Origin: Ophiosphaerella korrae
Lineage: Eukaryota; Ascomycota; Dothideomycetes; Pleosporales; Phaeosphaeriaceae
DNA: 64,000 bases
Reading direction: 5' to 3'
Assembly: GCA_028456385.1 (NCBI GenBank)
Contig: JALNQF010000025.1
Span: 248,001 to 312,000 of the forward strand
Each line of letters begins with the position of its first letter. Within the stretch, counting starts at the first letter, position 1. Below, piece after piece: positions 22,354 through 33,494 of the stretch. The notes beneath the pieces were generated by a model that ran no database searches, was not told the DNA's origin, and was given only the letters and a program-made list of their open reading frames with translations. The position numbers and the translations under genes were made by a program.

Positions 22354-25300
22354 ATGAATCACCAAGTCCAGCATCTGGTCCTGGTGGACAACGAGTGGGT
22401 GTCGAGGCCAGTCGATGTCTACCAGATCATGGCACAAGCCCGCAACTCTAACACCGAGAGGCCAGAAGCTGCCGCTAAACCCACTACCCATACACCTGAA
22501 CTCGGTATCCTTTCAAGAACTGTTTTTGCTAGCCCACTCTTCAAGGCCATCCGCCCGGCAAACATACGTCACAAGAACCTAAACGATGTCGTATTAGTTG
22601 GCGAGGACTCGGTTCAGCTGAATCAAATACACGACTATGGCCATTTACGTCATGTCACAACAAAGTCAGACTTTAATGGCCGCATTCTTGCTGCACGAGT
22701 ATTCGGTAACCCTCGCGAGATCCCTGCCGGCGTGGGTAGCCCTTTGCCTAAGAAGCAGCCGTTCCATAGAGGACAGAGATCAAGGACAAGAGATGACGAA
22801 CCCGCCCTTCCACCCGAGGTCATTGTACTTACTCTTTCAAGTAGGACTCTCATGTTCCTATGGGCCCGGCATGCACCAACCGGCGCGGTTGCTTGGAACA
22901 AACGATCAATCAGATTACCCGCTGGTGCATCTCGTTTCGATCGGTTTGGGACCTTCCTCGCAATCGATCCTAAATGTCGAGCAATGGCAGTATCCCCTCG
23001 CGAGGGACGCTTCGTACTCTACAAAACAAAGTCAATTGAAAGGTGGCGAGAGGAACTTCGGCAAGGAAAGGAGACTACGCCCATCGAAGACGAGCGCATC
23101 ATTGCACTTCAAGGTCGGATTATGCATATGGAGTTCCTGTCGCCCACAGCTGGGGAGGATGAATTCCACGTGGTTCTCTTGTTCATCATCGTCGTACAAG
23201 GGAAAACAAAGATCACATGTTTCGACTGGGACTGCAGAGAGGACTTAAGCGAGGTCACGGTCCGGACAGAGAGGGTATTAGTGGACATGGGTAAGTGGAC
23301 TCGGACCAGCCCTTATGCTGCCCAAGCTAATTCTCTCAGAGGATCACAATCCGTCCTTATTAATTCCTCTAAGTCGTACATCCGAATTCATTCTAGTTTT
23401 CGACACCCATATATCGGTCTATATGGACATTCTCTCCGGCGTTCCTCGACGAATAGTTGCCAAGATTGATTCTTCGATCCTTTCCTCGCTCCTTCCAGGT
23501 GACAGCAAACGCAGACCTCGTTGGGTCGAGTGGGATAAAACACCTCGTAATCCGGATTTTCCAAAAGAATCATTTTACGTCGCGCGCGAGGATGGGCGGA
23601 TCATGTATGTGGAGAGAGGTCCTGCTACTACTGTAGAAGCAATAGAGGCTGGCGATTGGCCACATCGGATCGACACCGCATTTGCCTGTCTAAGTGTGGA
23701 CAACTCCGAGTTCTCTCAATCATACCCCGATGTACTCATAGCAGGAGGCGCTGGAAATGACGGGCTTCTTTGTAAGTTTGGAGCTTGGCCAGCGGAATAC
23801 TCGTACGCCACATCCTACCCAGGAACAAACCAGCTTTCGTACGTTGAGTCCATGACAAATTGGACGCCATTGATGGACCTCTCGGTAACGCGGTTCTCTG
23901 GGCTATCAGCACCGGGCGAGGGTTACTGTCATTCGATAGTCATTACCCATGGGGCCAGCCCCCATGGCGAGATATCAGAAATGCGGTATGGTGTGCAGTC
24001 GATCCTGGAACACTCATTTAACGAAATGAATGGCTGTGTTGGTCTTTGGGCTATTGACCACGGCAGCCAGAAAATTGAGCTTGACGGAAAGACCGCTAGG
24101 CAACATTACGCAATGTACGCAGTCACAATGCCCCAAGAGACCTGGCTTATTCGCATCGTGCGAACACAACGTGAGGTTCGTGGCGATTTTCCAGGAGCGT
24201 GGGAGGATGGGGAGTGGGAGACCGAGCAATTAGAGCCGGATAATGATGGTGTTATACGTGCTGTGGAAACAATCTCAGCATGCCCTTGGAATGAGGGCTA
24301 TGCGATTCAAATTACACGAGATGAAGTACGATTGCTGAACCGGCCGAGTCTACACGAGAGCGATTCGATAATGTACACCAGTCCAATACTCCGAGCGGCT
24401 TGCAGACCTAATTTACCTTTTGTTGCAATTACTTATCGAGAGTCTAACAAAACGTACCTAGAGGTTGTGCGTATATCAACCGATGGACGTTTTGTGAAGG
24501 CTGCATCGCAAAACTCAAAATTACAACTGACCCACGAAATTACCTGCATAGAGCTATTCGAATTAGATGGCATCCAATGTGTCTTCGCTAGTACTTCAGA
24601 CTCAAACATCTACTTCGTAAAAGTTGATGACCATGGCAGCCTCGCTTGTTTGCTACAGGAGCCATTACAAAGTAGTACAACCTACGACAGTTTCATGATA
24701 CTAGAAAGCGCTGTCTTGCTTTTGACGAAAGAACGACCAATATTAGTGTGTGCCACCCGCGATGGAGTTCTTCTCAGTTCGCCTCTTCCGGCGCTTGGAG
24801 AAAGTAAGCTATAACTTTGTCAATCTATAACTCTTCACTAATCTCAGCGATAGGGGATTCATGCTTCTCATGGCATGTTTCAAAGATGGGCACCACTCCA
24901 GCTCGCATAACTGCCAGCTCTGCTGACTCTTCCACCGCATTTGTATCATGCGGGCCTCACTTTTGCCGAGTCCGTTGCTCGGCAATAAGATCTTCCAAAC
25001 TTGACATTGATTCCATCTGGTTCACCAGCCCAGCAAAACCAGGATACATACAGCCTAATATTACTGCGGTGTACCAGTTGCCACTGAGCAAGGACCAAAC
25101 CACCACGGGTCGGGACCTTGGAGGGTTTCTCTTGGCCGTTGGTGGAAATCAGGGTCTCTTCTCGCAGATTGACACCAATCGAAAATGGGCGCCTCATGAT
25201 ACCCTAACATTAGCTCAAGACGACTGTCAAGCCGTCCCGCGGAAGCTTCCTACTGGTGCTAAACCTACTGTAATCACTAATATCAAGTCACAGAGCAGAA

Positions 25301-26725
25301 TGGTGGTAGCTACAATGGAAGCGAAAGAGGAGCAAGCACCCCCTTATGGGTATAGGGTTCTTCATTCTAAGATCAACTTGATTGATGCAAGTGGCGACAA
25401 ACATCTCGACACTCCAGAAATCAAGCTAGAAGACGACGATGTCACAAATAACCACATCATAGACCAACTCGAACTGAAACATGGCGAACGGGTATACTCA
25501 ATCGCCGAATGGGTATTCAAGAATCCTCAAAATAAGAAATATTCCCTCTTCATAGTGGGGACCAGTATAAAGGAACGGCCCTGGAAGGAGACCGGAAGAC
25601 GGTTGGTCGTCAATATAGGCAAACACGGAAAGAAGCTTCAACTACAGAAAGTATCAACATATGATCATCCTGTGTATTGCGTGGCTGTCTATGACAACGC
25701 AAGTAGCATTACTGCTTGCGGAAGAACTTTGACATTCGATGTTTTCGAGGCCGAAATTGGAACGTGGGTTACCAGTGCCTTACATGTTGGATCAAATATT
25801 GACTAATGATAGACTCAAACGACGTGGTTCTATTGAACTGCAATCACCTGCCGTTCATATCACTGCCCGGGCGCCTTTTGTCTACGTATCAACTCTCCAA
25901 CATTCTCATCTCTGCTACGAGGTCGTGGAAGGTGTACAAGCGGGTACAAAAGAATTTCGAAAAGTGTTCAGTGACAGCCGTGAGCGCAACTGCTCATCTC
26001 ACCTCATTATCGAAGTCAATAATTGCGACGAAGAAGCCTCTAAAACAAACACCGTCGTCCTAGCCACCGACAAAAAGAGTTCCTCAGTCGTAGGCCTCTA
26101 CCACCCCCCAGAACGCACCTACAACAACGCATGCCCCACCACCTTCGAAGCCTGTCTCCCCCGCACAGTCATCCGCCTCCAAAGCGGCAACATCCGCCCA
26201 CCCTGGCGCCGCCCATTCCACGCCTCTCACTCTCCACCCGGCATCCTCAACGACGATATCATCGGTACCTGCTCCGACGGCACTATCTACACCTTCTCTA
26301 TCCTCGCCCAACCCGCCCGCCACCTCCTCCGCTTCCTCCAAAACCTCATCGAAGAACACGAAAAGCGTGATTCGGCAAACCAGGACAAGACGATTCACCC
26401 TTGTAGCGGTGCTATCCGCGACGTCCTCATGAATGGCACGGACGGTAACCAGGACGAGAAGATTCGCGCGCTAGACGTCGATCCGCGACAGATGGAGCGG
26501 AAACTGGGTGCGGCAAGGTATAAGCATGTTGATGGGGATTTGGTGCTGCGGTGGAGGAATGAGGGTGGGGGTGTGAGCACATTGGTGGGTGATGGGACGG
26601 AGGAAGGGGTCAAGCAGGTGTTTGGCGAGTTTGTGAAGGGGTTGTGGGGAGATGTTGGGTCATTTGCAGATGATGTGGGGAGGGTGGAGGCGTGGTTGGA
26701 TTTGGCGTTTATGCCTGTGCTTTGA
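22354..26725 (+). CDS. DDB1/CPSF-A/MMS1-family beta-propeller protein
   Basis: Four exons: 22354-23290, 23340-24803, 24848-25763 and 25813-26725. The introns are 49, 44 and 49 nt, and every phase closes, giving 1,409 residues. Intron 3 uses GTGGGT with an ACTAAT branch site just before TAG. The N-terminal half matches the MMS1_N-type region shared by DDB1, SF3B3/Rse1 and CPSF160: ILSRTVFASPLFKAIRPANI, LNDVVLVGEDSVQLNQI and HLRHVTTKSDFNGRILAARV. The C-terminal part (GILNDDIIGTCSDGTIYTFS, then a helical end) resembles a CPSF-A region. Such proteins are triple beta-propeller scaffolds in ubiquitin ligases or RNA processing. Which one this is cannot be told; it is probably a fungal-specific member rather than DDB1 itself. 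Confidence 0.75.
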
Positions 26726-27170
26726 TGGAGTTGGGGAGGGATGGGTCACAAAGATTGCATGCCTTTTTTGATTAGTGGTAGTGCTTTGGAGCCATGATAT
26801 GATGTAATTGTTAGTAAAGGCTTTGTGATGCATTGCTTTGATTCTATCATCTGTAGCGTCCAACACAGCGAGTGAGGGGAGTGCCCCTGAGTAAGTGATA
26901 TATACTATCACGTGACTTTTCTTTCCACTTTTTCTTTTTCTTCATTTTTGACAGCTGCTACAAATGCTACGTGTACCTAAGATTATGGACTCAGTCGATA
27001 TGACGTGATATCTCAAATTACGCCATGTTCTAAGCTGGCATGTGACTATTCGGCGAGGGATGCCTAACACGCCAATGAGGTAATCAGACAAACCAAGCCT
27101 AGGAACGAATGAATTGACTTGTGACTGAAGGATGAGGTCAACCTGGTCACATTGACTTTTCCCGCCGAGA

Positions 27171-27313
27171 TGAGGCTGAAGGGCGCAGCCAGCTAATCAG
27201 CGGTTGGGGCTTGAAGGATCAGCGGTTGGGGCTTGAAGGGCGCGCATATCCAATCATGTGAAGCACCGTCGCCCTTTGTATATATTGTTTGAGGGGCGCG
27301 GTGAGCCAATGAC
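27171..27313 (+). promoter_or_regulatory. Cluster of three GGGCGC + CCAAT-like blocks
   Basis: Three blocks: GGCTGAAGGGCGC...CTAATCAG (27171-27202), GGCTTGAAGGGCGC...CCAATCATG (27228-27260) and TTTGAGGGGCGC...CCAATGAC (27287-27313). All are on the plus strand with similar spacing. It could be a relic promoter of a lost cassette copy; function unknown. Confidence 0.35.
27196..27239 (+). repeat. Tandem direct repeat, 2 x 22 bp
   Basis: Two adjacent identical 22-bp units (27196-27217 and 27218-27239), beginning ATCAGCGGTTGGGG, inside the GGGCGC/CCAAT cluster. Confidence 0.85.
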
Positions 27314-27665
27314 TTTCGCATGTCAATTTTTTCTTAGGGAGTTAGTGTGCATATTGTGGCGTTGTCGTAATTTTGTTCGGAGTTGGCGAATAGCGCGGAA
27401 ACCTTTGATTTTCGTGTCTTGGTCACTTCACGATGAAAGCATAGAATCTGAGAAAATAGATACATTGCTATGGAGGAAAGGAAAATCATCTATCGGTAGG
27501 GACTGTGAGGTTGCATGAAGAAAACGCATACATCGGTAATGAGTGTGGGTGTGCAAAGGGAGACATGGGAAACAATCTCGGGTAGCATCGCTCTCTTCAG
27601 CCTTGCCAGCTGCGCCCCTCTTTTCCTGCCAACTCACCATGCGTGCCGAGCCGACATGTTTCAAG

Positions 27666-28390
27666 CTACAAGGTAAGTTTGTGACCTTGCTTGACATGGT
27701 TGCGCAACTTGTCGGCGCGGTAGAAGGTCATGTCACAGTCGATGACGACACACCTGTACTTGGGTGGTTCATGCTTCTTCATGTGGCGTCGGTAGTCACC
27801 AGCGCGGCGGAAGGTCTTGGGGCATCCTTTAGGACATCGGTGGTGCTCACTACGGGCTGGCTGGGGAGGAACAGTGGGAGTTGGTGGGAGTGTAGTAGTT
27901 AGATGCTGCAGTACACCTTGGGGCATGAGGACGGCCTGGGGCTCAGTAACCGTTGGCACCAATTGCTGGTAAGAGGCAGCAGTGTTTCCAAAGTTGTAGT
28001 TGTTCTGCAGCGGAGTCTCGAAAGCAAAGTGGCCGAAACTGTCAGTGGCCTGGGACTTGGACACAGTCGGCACCCATAGTTGACAATCATAATCATTGAG
28101 GCTCCCTACAGGGTTGTAGAGGTGCTGCAGATCGGCAGGGAAGTCCTCCAGGGGGCCGATGTTGCCCAACTGATACGCATTGGCGCTGCGTGAAAAGTTG
28201 GGGAAGGTGCTAATGCCAGCGCTTGGATATTCCACAGGGGGGGGATTCGTGCTTCTCTCCCATGTAGAAAAGGCACACCTGCATGATGTTAAAAAAAAAA
28301 TTACCTCGGGTTCTGAGCTTCACCATGAAGCTCAGATGTCGAGGACATGCCCGTATTTCTGCTAGCATCGGAATCTAGCGAGGTCGCCAT
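27666..28390 (-). CDS. Small two-finger C2H2 protein, cassette 2
   Basis: Exon 1 is 28305-28390 (starts MATSLDSDASRNTGMSS) and exon 2 is 27666-28278, phase 2, about 232 residues. The intron would be only 26 nt (GTAA, 10 T, AACATCATGCAG), with the same layout as in the paralogue at 10258. A frame-compatible later acceptor near 28257 would make it 48 nt. The middle is low-complexity, rich in Gln/Pro/Asn. Two C-terminal C2H2 fingers are intact: CPKGCPKTFRRAGDYRRH and CVVIDCDMTFYRADKLRNH, ending GHKLTL. It is a paralogue of the genes at 10258-11028 and 32266-33080, divergent from the ankyrin gene at 28727, and probably a nuclear DNA-binding protein. Confidence 0.82.
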
Positions 28391-28726
28391 ATTCGTTGGC
28401 CGCGAGTTGCTGTGGCTCTGGAGTGTGAACTACGGCAAGATATGAGGTCGATGAGAATAATGGAGGAGGTGGGGAATCGTCTTCCACAGTGAAAGGGCTG
28501 AAAGTGATGGGATACGTCGCGTAGATTTGAGGGGGCGGCTCCTAACTTATGTGGTCGTATCCTGACGAGCGGTTCCAGCCAATGTTGTGCCTCGAACACG
28601 CCCCTCGCCTGAGAAGGACTTTCGTCAAGCTGTACCTGAGCATCTACATACGTTTGTATTGCACATGCATAAATATAACATCTAGGCCCGTTGAAGTAGA
28701 TACACCCAAGAACATCTGGTGTTCAA
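28391..28726. promoter_or_regulatory. Shared bidirectional promoter, cassette 2
   Basis: 336 bp between divergent start codons. It contains a TTTGAGGGGGCGG block near 28526, AGCCAATG near 28577 and a TATA-like ATAAATATAA near 28670, about 55 bp before the ankyrin ATG. Confidence 0.6.
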
Positions 28727-30789
28727 ATGGCTACATATATCTTCCAGTGCGACACTTGCCAGAGGTCGTTTGATAAGAAAGGTAAACTTAAGTCAGTTAT
28801 TCATCCACTATCCATGCACAACCTTCTTAAACTGATTTTCCCTGACCAAGCCGACACTTGAAAACCCATTCCCGACCTTTCCGATGCCACATCTGCCAAC
28901 GAGGCTTTGCCCTTCGGCTCGACCTCAGTCGACATGTCAAGGCCCGTCATCGCTTAGGTCATGAGAAATATCCCTGCCCTATCCCAGATTGTATCTATAG
29001 AGCAACCCGCAAAGACAACCTACGTCAACACGTGGAAAGGTGGCATAGAACATTCGCACGCCTCGCACCACCAAATGAACTCCAAGGAGTTTCCGACCAT
29101 ACTGAAGCTAATACCCCACCACCTCCAGCCAGGACTCTCGAGACTTCCCAATTCCTGAGTCGTGCGGTAATCTTCCAAGCAGCTACAACAGGAAATATCC
29201 GCATCCTACAGGCAGCACTAGATGCAGGCATTGCCATAAATATCTTGGCAGACGACGACTCTACCATGTTACATTGTGCCGCGAGAGCAGCCCAAACCGC
29301 TGCAGTCTGCTTCTTACTCCAAAACGGAGCTCATTTACAACTTAGAAACCAAGCAGGAAGATCCGCACTACACGAGGCTATACTCAGTCAGAATGTAGAA
29401 ACCGTTGATGCCTTGCTTCAGAATGAGCCAGATATAAACGATCCACAGGCTATGAAATTGATCGCAGAATTAGGAAGTGTAGAGACTCTCGACCTTTTCA
29501 TTGAGCATGGCTATCTTCACGACCCATACGAATTATTATGCACTGCATCGCGAGCTGGCCATTTGCCTATGGTAGCCGTGCTTTTATCGCGCCCTCCAAA
29601 CGACAATGATATACTCAGAGCTAACGGAAAGACACAAGAAGCCTGTGATGGGGGCGATACTCCGGGTTGGTTTCGACGAGACACCTGGGGTTTCACACCA
29701 CTTCACCAGGCTGCGCGGAATGGGCATCTGGAGATTGCAAAGTTGCTGATAGGCAAAAATTTCAAGACAGACATAAGATGTCGTGGAGATATGCAAGCAA
29801 CGCATCTCGCAGCCCGCGCGGGCCACGCGGTTATGGTACAATACCTGCTTGATCAGCCAGGCATCAACGCCAATCAAAGTACCTACTATGGCAAAGTGTT
29901 GTTGCATTTTGCAGCTGAATCCGGAAAGTGTGAGGTAATCAAGGTTTTACTGGGTCGTGCTGAAATAGACATAAACGCTTGTACTCGTTGGTTCCAAGAG
30001 TCTCCGATGCACCTCGCAGCTAGATTCGGACACCTAGAAGCGGTCAACCTTCTCCTTCGGCAAGAGCATATCGACATACATTGTCGTAACTTACAAAATC
30101 ATACAGCACTACAAATATCAGCGCTTCATGGTCATTGGCTTGTTGCTCAAGCCTTGCTAGACTACGAGAAGTACGGCACAGAACACAAAACAACCGCCCA
30201 AACGCCACAACAAACTTCTAGCACTTCAATCGAAACTCTTGGGGAGCTCTTAAATCACTCCGATTTTCAAGATGTCAATATACTCGACAGTAATGGAAAC
30301 TACATAACTTGGAGTGGGCTTCTGCATGCAGCAGTTCGCAACAATGAATGCGACATCATTCAATTCCCGTTGAATGTCCAAGACATCAATCCAATGAATA
30401 AGGCCGATCTTTTTTCTGATACTCCTCTCTCACTTGCTGTCGAGTTAGGTCGGACAGAAGCAGTGCAATTACTCCTTCAGCACGACAAAGTCGACGTAAA
30501 TCACAAGCACCGGGGAAGAACACCATTGAGGATTGCAAGACAAAAAAGATTTGACGATATTGTGGAAATCCTGCTCGCACATGGCGCTATAGACGTCAAC
30601 AACAGTGGCACACTCCAAAATAATATTACAGGCTTAGAAACATCGAACCCGATAGGAAATGATTCTGACGAGTACAATTTTGAAGTGCGCTCGATTTCCG
30701 CTGCAGATGATTTCGGTTTTTCTGAGTTTAGCGTGGACGAAATGGACGAAGTGGACTCATCGTCGGTGGACGCAATGATGGAATATTGA
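28727..30789 (+). CDS. C2H2 zinc finger-ankyrin repeat protein, cassette 2
   Basis: Exon 1 is 28727-28791 and exon 2 is 28851-30789, phase 2 over a 59-nt intron (GTCAGT...CCAAG), giving about 667 residues. The intron falls at the same Asn codon of finger 1 as in the cassette 1 paralogue, and joining restores C-x2-C-x12-H-x3-H. An earlier GTAAAC donor breaks the frame, so GTCAGT is preferred. Fingers 2 (FRCHICQRGFALRLDLSRH) and 3 (YPCPIPDCIYRATRKDNLRQ) follow. Ankyrin repeats span about 100-600 (FTPLHQAARNGHLEIAKLLI, SPMHLAARFGHLEAVNLLLR). The tail is acidic (FSVDEMDEVDSSSVDAM). It is shorter than cassette 1 by about 140 residues, mainly in the repeat array. A nuclear regulator role is inferred. 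Confidence 0.88.
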
Positions 30790-32265
30790 GTACAAGGTTG
30801 TTCATAGTAGCTTTTGGTTCGTATAAAATAGCAGCATTATGTATTCTCAAATATTCGCATTCATAAAGTTGTATTTGGTTATGCCTAAAACTGGGCGTCT
30901 CTAGGTCTATTCCTTTCCTCTACATAGATACAGACATAGTGATGTTTCAAAAGGTTGGAATGCCAAACCCACCCCACTATGCAACTCTCATCATTATGGA
31001 GAGATATAAGAATACGCAAAAAGGTGGCTACTCCAGCCAAAGCTATGTTGAGGCTCTTCACGGAGGCTTGCTACCTAACTAGCAGCGGTCTCAGCTTTTT
31101 ATGCACGACAACAACACACGTATATATACTTCCACCACCTATTTCATTCCAGTCTACGCTAGACCGAGCATTCAAATCATGCATGTTCTCAAATTCTCGA
31201 GCACTGCAACGAAGCTTGCAACCATTTCCACAAACTACAATGATAACACCTTCACAGTCTACCCGCACCCCAAAGCTCACTCACCCATCCCAAAACACTC
31301 CAGCCACTAACATCCAGCTCCATCTACCATACCAAAAAGCGCAAATCCCAACACGCCAACGCCGCAATCTCAGAACGTAAGCAAGATCCGCACCAAAAGG
31401 GCACACCCACCCAATCAGCATGCAGAACACAAAAGGGCACATGCATCCCAGCCCCCGTTCAGATGAGCCGGACATTGAGGCTTAAGGGGCACACACGGCC
31501 AATCGTTATGATCCAAAAAGCACGGGAGAATGAGGCGCAGTGTGTGGTAATGCGGGATTTACGCGCATTGTTTTGCTGTATGCTGAGCTGGCGTGGCTTG
31601 CAGGGCGCGGGGATGGGTGGGCGTGGCTGGCTTGGGAGGTTTGTGTGATTGGAGATGGGTTCGGGTAGCAATATGCGGGCTTGGACAAGGATTCGGTTGG
31701 AGGTGAGTTTTAGTGGCTGTGTGCTTGAAGGACGTTAGGCTTGGGTTAGATCATGGTTTTGTTTGCCTTGGCGTTGATGGACTGTCGTTGGAAGCTGCTG
31801 CGTCACGTAAGTAGGGACATTGTCATGGCGGGTTTCAATACACCATGTAGATCAATCGAATGTTGGGAGTGAAGAGCTTAAGATTATGAGCAACGTAAGC
31901 AACATGGGCACGGAAATGGAAGTACTTGGCTCTACTTAGATGAAATCAAGTTGTCAGTGGCCAGAATTAAATCTAGCCATGCACAGAAGTTGCAAATATT
32001 AGAAAGCTCTGAGCATTGGTTACCTGCACTACATAAACGCTACGATACAGTCGATGAGCGACATGACAGGCCTTGCAGATACTGCCATGAGATAAATAAG
32101 ACAGGAAAGACGAAACACAATAGAAGGGCCGGTAAAGACTGTTGTAAGGGAGATAAAGAGTGCCGCGAAGGAAAAACTTCATGAAGTAGAAGTCGAAAAA
32201 GACGCTGACCCTACAACCCCACCAATCAGTTCCTCCTAACCGTTAATTTCAATTTTACGAACCCT
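30790..32265. other. Intergenic region between cassettes 2 and 3
   Basis: About 1.5 kb. It includes a GGCTTAAGGGGC...CCAATCG composite at 31477-31509 and AT-rich stretches. Short frames on both strands show no domain or gene structure, so no gene is supported. Confidence 0.45.
31477..31509 (+). promoter_or_regulatory. GGGGC + CCAAT composite element
   Basis: GAGGCTTAAGGGGCAC followed by CCAATCGTT, resembling the blocks at 9965 and 27171-27313. Function unknown. Confidence 0.28.
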
Positions 32266-33080
32266 TTAGTTTGTGTTGATCTTGTGACCTTGCCTGAGAT
32301 GATCGCGCAACTTGTCTTTTCGATGAAATGTCTTGCTGCATCCGGCCTGGGTACAGGCGTGGTATGGACCTGAATGCTTCTTCATGTGGCGGCGATACTC
32401 ACCCAAACGGCTGAACGTGCCCCCTGCAGCCCTGGGGACACGTCATACGTTCTTCACCGGAAGCCTGCACGACTTGTGGTGCATGCTGATCCGGGACTGA
32501 GGCTGAGGATGAGCTAGCAAACCCAATGGATGGTGCGAGAGGAGTACTGCGCAAGCTGTCACTCCTTTCTAGAACAGGCAATTGGGATCCTTGGTGCATA
32601 AAGTGGGCGTTGTAGTTGGTACCTGTCTCCTGAATGATTTCTTCAATATCAGGATTGGCATTGATACCAAGCAATACTTGAGCATCTTCTGCGAATGTGC
32701 GACTGATGGTAGCATCGCAGTAATGGCGACGGCCAGTGGAGCAAACATTATCATTGCTTGATGCAACGGGCTCATACAGTTGGTTATAGACTTTGCTCGA
32801 GAATTTGTTGAAGTGGAGCTGGGTTATGTCGCCGATGATGTGCGGATAACTGTCGAAGGGCGCAGGCAGATGGTGTGATTGGTTCAATAAGTGGGAGTAG
32901 AAATCTGGTGGATTCCAGGTATGCCTCCAGCATGTTAAAAAAAAGGGGGGGAGACACTTACCGAGAACTAGTGGTGTCAACCGGTAACGGATCTTTCGTA
33001 GATAGCACCTGAAAATTTTGTTGCGCATCTGGTAGTGGAGCAGAGCGCATGTCTCCAAAAGGTACGAGTGGGCTCGACAT
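32266..33080 (-). pseudogene. Small two-finger C2H2 gene, frameshifted (cassette 3)
   Basis: Exon 1 is 32962-33080 (starts MSSPLVPFGDMRSAPLPDAQ), with a 37-nt intron (GTAAGT, C-run, T-run, AACATGCTGGAG), then exon 2 from 32924, phase 2. This is the same gene layout as at 10258 and 28390. The frame breaks inside the first finger at a run of five G (plus-strand C run 32420-32424). It terminates at 32399 after CPQGCRGHVQPFG. One base off, both fingers remain clean (GTFSRLGEYRRHMKKH and CSKTFHRKDKLRDHLRQGH), with a stop at 32266-32268. The break is either a real indel or a homopolymer sequencing error. As its divergent ankyrin partner is also broken, I favour pseudogenisation. Confidence 0.75.
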
Positions 33081-33494
33081 TGTCCAGGCTGGTGTTTATA
33101 CAATTGAGCTGCAAAACCTTGAAATAAGCAAAGACAACAAAGGGGTAAGAAAATGTGTGTTTGCTGCAGCCAAAGATTTCAAGTGAAAATGCTGAGGTGG
33201 GAAAGAGAAGAAGAAGTGTGTATTATAGTTGCAGACGGTAACTGCCTAAGCCAAATATTAGCCTACCTTGCTACTTTAGCCAATAAGCTCCTGAAAAAAT
33301 GTCCTTTCTCGGGTCAACCCTGGTGCTTTGTGTGGTTTCGGATTTGTTGTCAATCAGGTGCCACGCACATTACATCCCGTGAGTAAACTGCATAACACTG
33401 CTTCGTCTCATAAATCGTTACATACAACACTACATTCCATAACATACAGGTTAGGCTAGAGTATAGCTTCTAGTCAAGCCACATACCAACCAAA
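33081..33494. promoter_or_regulatory. Former shared promoter, cassette 3
   Basis: 414 bp between the two divergent start positions, close in length to cassettes 1 and 2. It contains AGCCAATAAG near 33278. Confidence 0.5.

Larger units (their letters stand above)
26726..27665. other. Intergenic region with repeated GC/CCAAT elements
   Basis: 940 bp between the end of the DDB1-like gene and the 3' end of the cassette 2 zinc-finger gene. It holds a 22-bp direct repeat and three GGGCGC/CCAAT-like blocks normally expected in a promoter, although both flanking genes end here. No coding region is supported. Confidence 0.5.

Noticed and set aside
27543..27902. Plus-strand frame of 119 codons
   Set aside because: It is antisense to the zinc-finger end of the cassette 2 C2H2 gene, whose finger spacing proves the minus-strand reading.
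32399..32430. A second intron (GTGAGT donor) to rescue the cassette 3 zinc-finger frame
   Set aside because: The sequence downstream of that donor encodes the expected finger residues in the shifted frame, so splicing it out would destroy the domain. A one-base indel in the G5 run is simpler.
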